Source: Vibrio fortis
Lineage (GTDB): Bacteria > Pseudomonadota > Gammaproteobacteria > Enterobacterales > Vibrionaceae
Reading direction: 5' to 3'
DNA length: 64,000 nucleotides
Assembly (NCBI RefSeq): GCF_000695685.1
Contig: NZ_JFFR01000027.1
Span: forward strand, 702,985-766,984
Under the pieces are notes generated by a model that worked only from the letters and a program-made list of their open reading frames with translations, searched no databases and had not been told where the DNA came from. Each line of letters begins with the position of its first letter. The first letter of the stretch is position 1. Shown in pieces: positions 63,167 to 64,000 of this stretch. The position numbers and the translations under genes are program-made.

Positions 63167-63901
63167 ATGATTTCAAAAAACCAATTAAAACTCCTTCGCG
63201 CCTTAGGTCAAAAGAAGCAACGTAAAGCACACGGCTTGTTCCTTGTTCAAGGAGAAAAGAATGTGCTTGAGCTAATCAACAGCGCTCTAGTGGTGAAGAA
63301 CGTTTTTGCAACGGCCGAGTTTCTGGCACAAAACCACGCAGCACTGAAAGAGTTCGATTGTGTTGAAGCTTCCCTAGATGAGCTAACTAAAGCCAGTACA
63401 TTGGTGAGTAACAATGCCGCTATTGCAGTTGTTGAAATTCCATCATTCGAACTGCCAAAAGCAAACGGGCTGATGATCGCACTTGATGGTGTCTCTGACC
63501 CGGGCAACCTTGGCACCATCATTCGTGTTGCTGACTGGTACGGCATTAAACACATTGTGGCGAGCAGCGATTGTGCTGATCCTTACAACCCGAAAACCAT
63601 TAGTGCAACAATGGGAAGCTTTGGTCGTGTGCAAGTGAGCCAAACCGATCTACCGAGCTACTTGGAACAAGCGAACTTACCGGTATACGGCGCATTTCTT
63701 GAAGGTGAGAGTGTACACCGCACGGAGTTTTCAGCTAACGGCATTCTATTGATGGGCAGCGAATCTCACGGTATTCGTGAAAAAGCGGCTCAATTCGTGA
63801 CAGACAAAATCACGATTCCAGCCTTTGGCGGTGCGGAGTCTCTTAATGTCGCGATGGCAACAGGGATCATTCTCGACAACATGCGTCGTCAGCACAGTTA
63901 G
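63167..63901 (+). CDS. TrmH-family (SpoU) RNA methyltransferase
   Basis: The 244-residue protein has an N-terminal substrate-binding part (KAHGLFLVQGEKNVLELI, typical of rRNA 2'-O-methyltransferases). A SPOUT domain follows with the three motifs (DGVSDPGNLGTIIRVADWYG, LLMGSESHGI, IPAFGGAESLNVAMATGIIL; spans given). It uses S-adenosylmethionine to methylate rRNA or tRNA ribose. The exact target is not determined. It has AGGA upstream of the ATG. Confidence 0.9.
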   Translation: MISKNQLKLLRALGQKKQRKAHGLFLVQGEKNVLELINSALVVKNVFATAEFLAQNHAALKEFDCVEASLDELTKASTLVSNNAAIAVVEIPSFELPKANGLMIALDGVSDPGNLGTIIRVADWYGIKHIVASSDCADPYNPKTISATMGSFGRVQVSQTDLPSYLEQANLPVYGAFLEGESVHRTEFSANGILLMGSESHGIREKAAQFVTDKITIPAFGGAESLNVAMATGIILDNMRRQHS

Positions 63902-63943
63902 TTTAACTCAACGACGATCATCTGATGTGACCCCATTAAAGTA

Positions 63944-63970
63944 GACACTTAATACGGAGTATTAAGTGTC
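63944..63970 (+). promoter_or_regulatory. Hairpin covering the transposase ribosome site
   Basis: GACACTTAATAC (63944-63955) and GTATTAAGTGTC (63959-63970) are perfect 12-bp arms around GGA. The stem ends one base before the ATG and would hide the GGAG ribosome site in transcripts that read in from outside. Confidence 0.65.
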
Positions 63971-64000
63971 ATGAAAGTAAAATCACAAAGACAATATACA
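63971..64000 (+). CDS. Start of IS3-family transposase OrfA (partial)
   Basis: Only ten codons are visible (MKVKSQRQYT), a typical start of an IS3-family OrfA, the DNA-binding half of the transposase. The ribosome site GGAG (63956-63959) lies inside a hairpin, which should keep translation low. Confidence 0.55.
   Translation, partial: MKVKSQRQYT

Larger units (their letters stand above)
63926..64000 (+). mobile_element. Left end of an IS3-like insertion sequence, cut by the window edge
   Basis: The sequence TGTGACCCC followed by ATTAAAGTAGAC resembles the terminal repeat of IS3-family elements. An ORF begins at 63971. The exact outer end is uncertain by a few bases and the right end is outside the window. 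Confidence 0.6.

Noticed and set aside
1..64000. CRISPR arrays, tRNA or rRNA genes
   Set aside because: No spaced direct-repeat array, cloverleaf-like sequence or rRNA signature was noticed on reading; small cryptic RNAs cannot be excluded.

Overview
The window looks like a Vibrionaceae (Vibrio) chromosome segment. Evidence: moderate G+C, Vibrio-like versions of DeaD, RNase II, AckA, PepT and BenE, and a type VI secretion (T6SS) locus laid out like a Vibrio cluster. A stand-alone ackA (no pta beside it) and a deaD/rnb divergent pair would fit the smaller Vibrio chromosome, but that placement is inference. No tRNA, rRNA or CRISPR array was seen.

Region 1 (1-2.6 kb, + strand): a Gfo/Idh/MocA oxidoreductase and an SgrR-type regulator. 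Region 2 (31.6 down to 2.7 kb, - strand): a very long run of tightly packed or overlapping genes. Its 5' end is a three-gene unit (Cache-like membrane sensor, sensor-MFS fusion, ABC-type periplasmic binding protein). After only 50 bp follow vgrG, a DUF6931-like gene, a PAAR protein, a protein with RelA/SpoT-synthetase-like motifs, tssA, hcp, tssB, tssC, a second tssC paralogue, tssE, tssF, tssG, tssH(clpV), a periplasmic solute-binding protein, an FHA protein, tssJ, tssK, tssL (with a C-terminal SPOR domain), tssM (no P-loop), a Ser/Thr kinase and a HAD phosphatase. All thirteen T6SS core components plus PAAR are present. The most interesting candidate is the RelA/SpoT-like protein directly after PAAR, which may be a nucleotide-modifying T6SS cargo.

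Region 3 (32-35 kb, +): a two-component pair, REC-DUF3369-HD-GYP plus a soluble histidine kinase, diverging from the long operon across an AT-rich 340-bp spacer with a perfect 19-bp palindrome. Region 4 (35-38.3 kb, -): a HupE/UreJ operon with a His-rich exported protein and a membrane-anchored protein, then benE. BenE diverges from its likely XRE-cupin regulator around two similar operator sites.

Region 5 (39-64 kb): mixed housekeeping and accessory genes. These are a patatin-like phospholipase, a secreted three-domain endonuclease I, ackA, a GGDEF-EAL protein, deaD, rnb, an AraC regulator, an unknown 120-aa protein, an orphan PstS-like protein, a MaoC-domain protein, an RND pump with its adaptor, a dCMP deaminase, an MscS channel, a DM13 protein, pepT, a 46-aa protein, a Tas-like aldo-keto reductase and a TrmH-family methyltransferase. 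The left end of an IS3-like element is cut by the right edge. Many operons end in clear hairpin plus T-run terminators. Start codons were moved from the longest ORF where Shine-Dalgarno spacing or homology argued for it.
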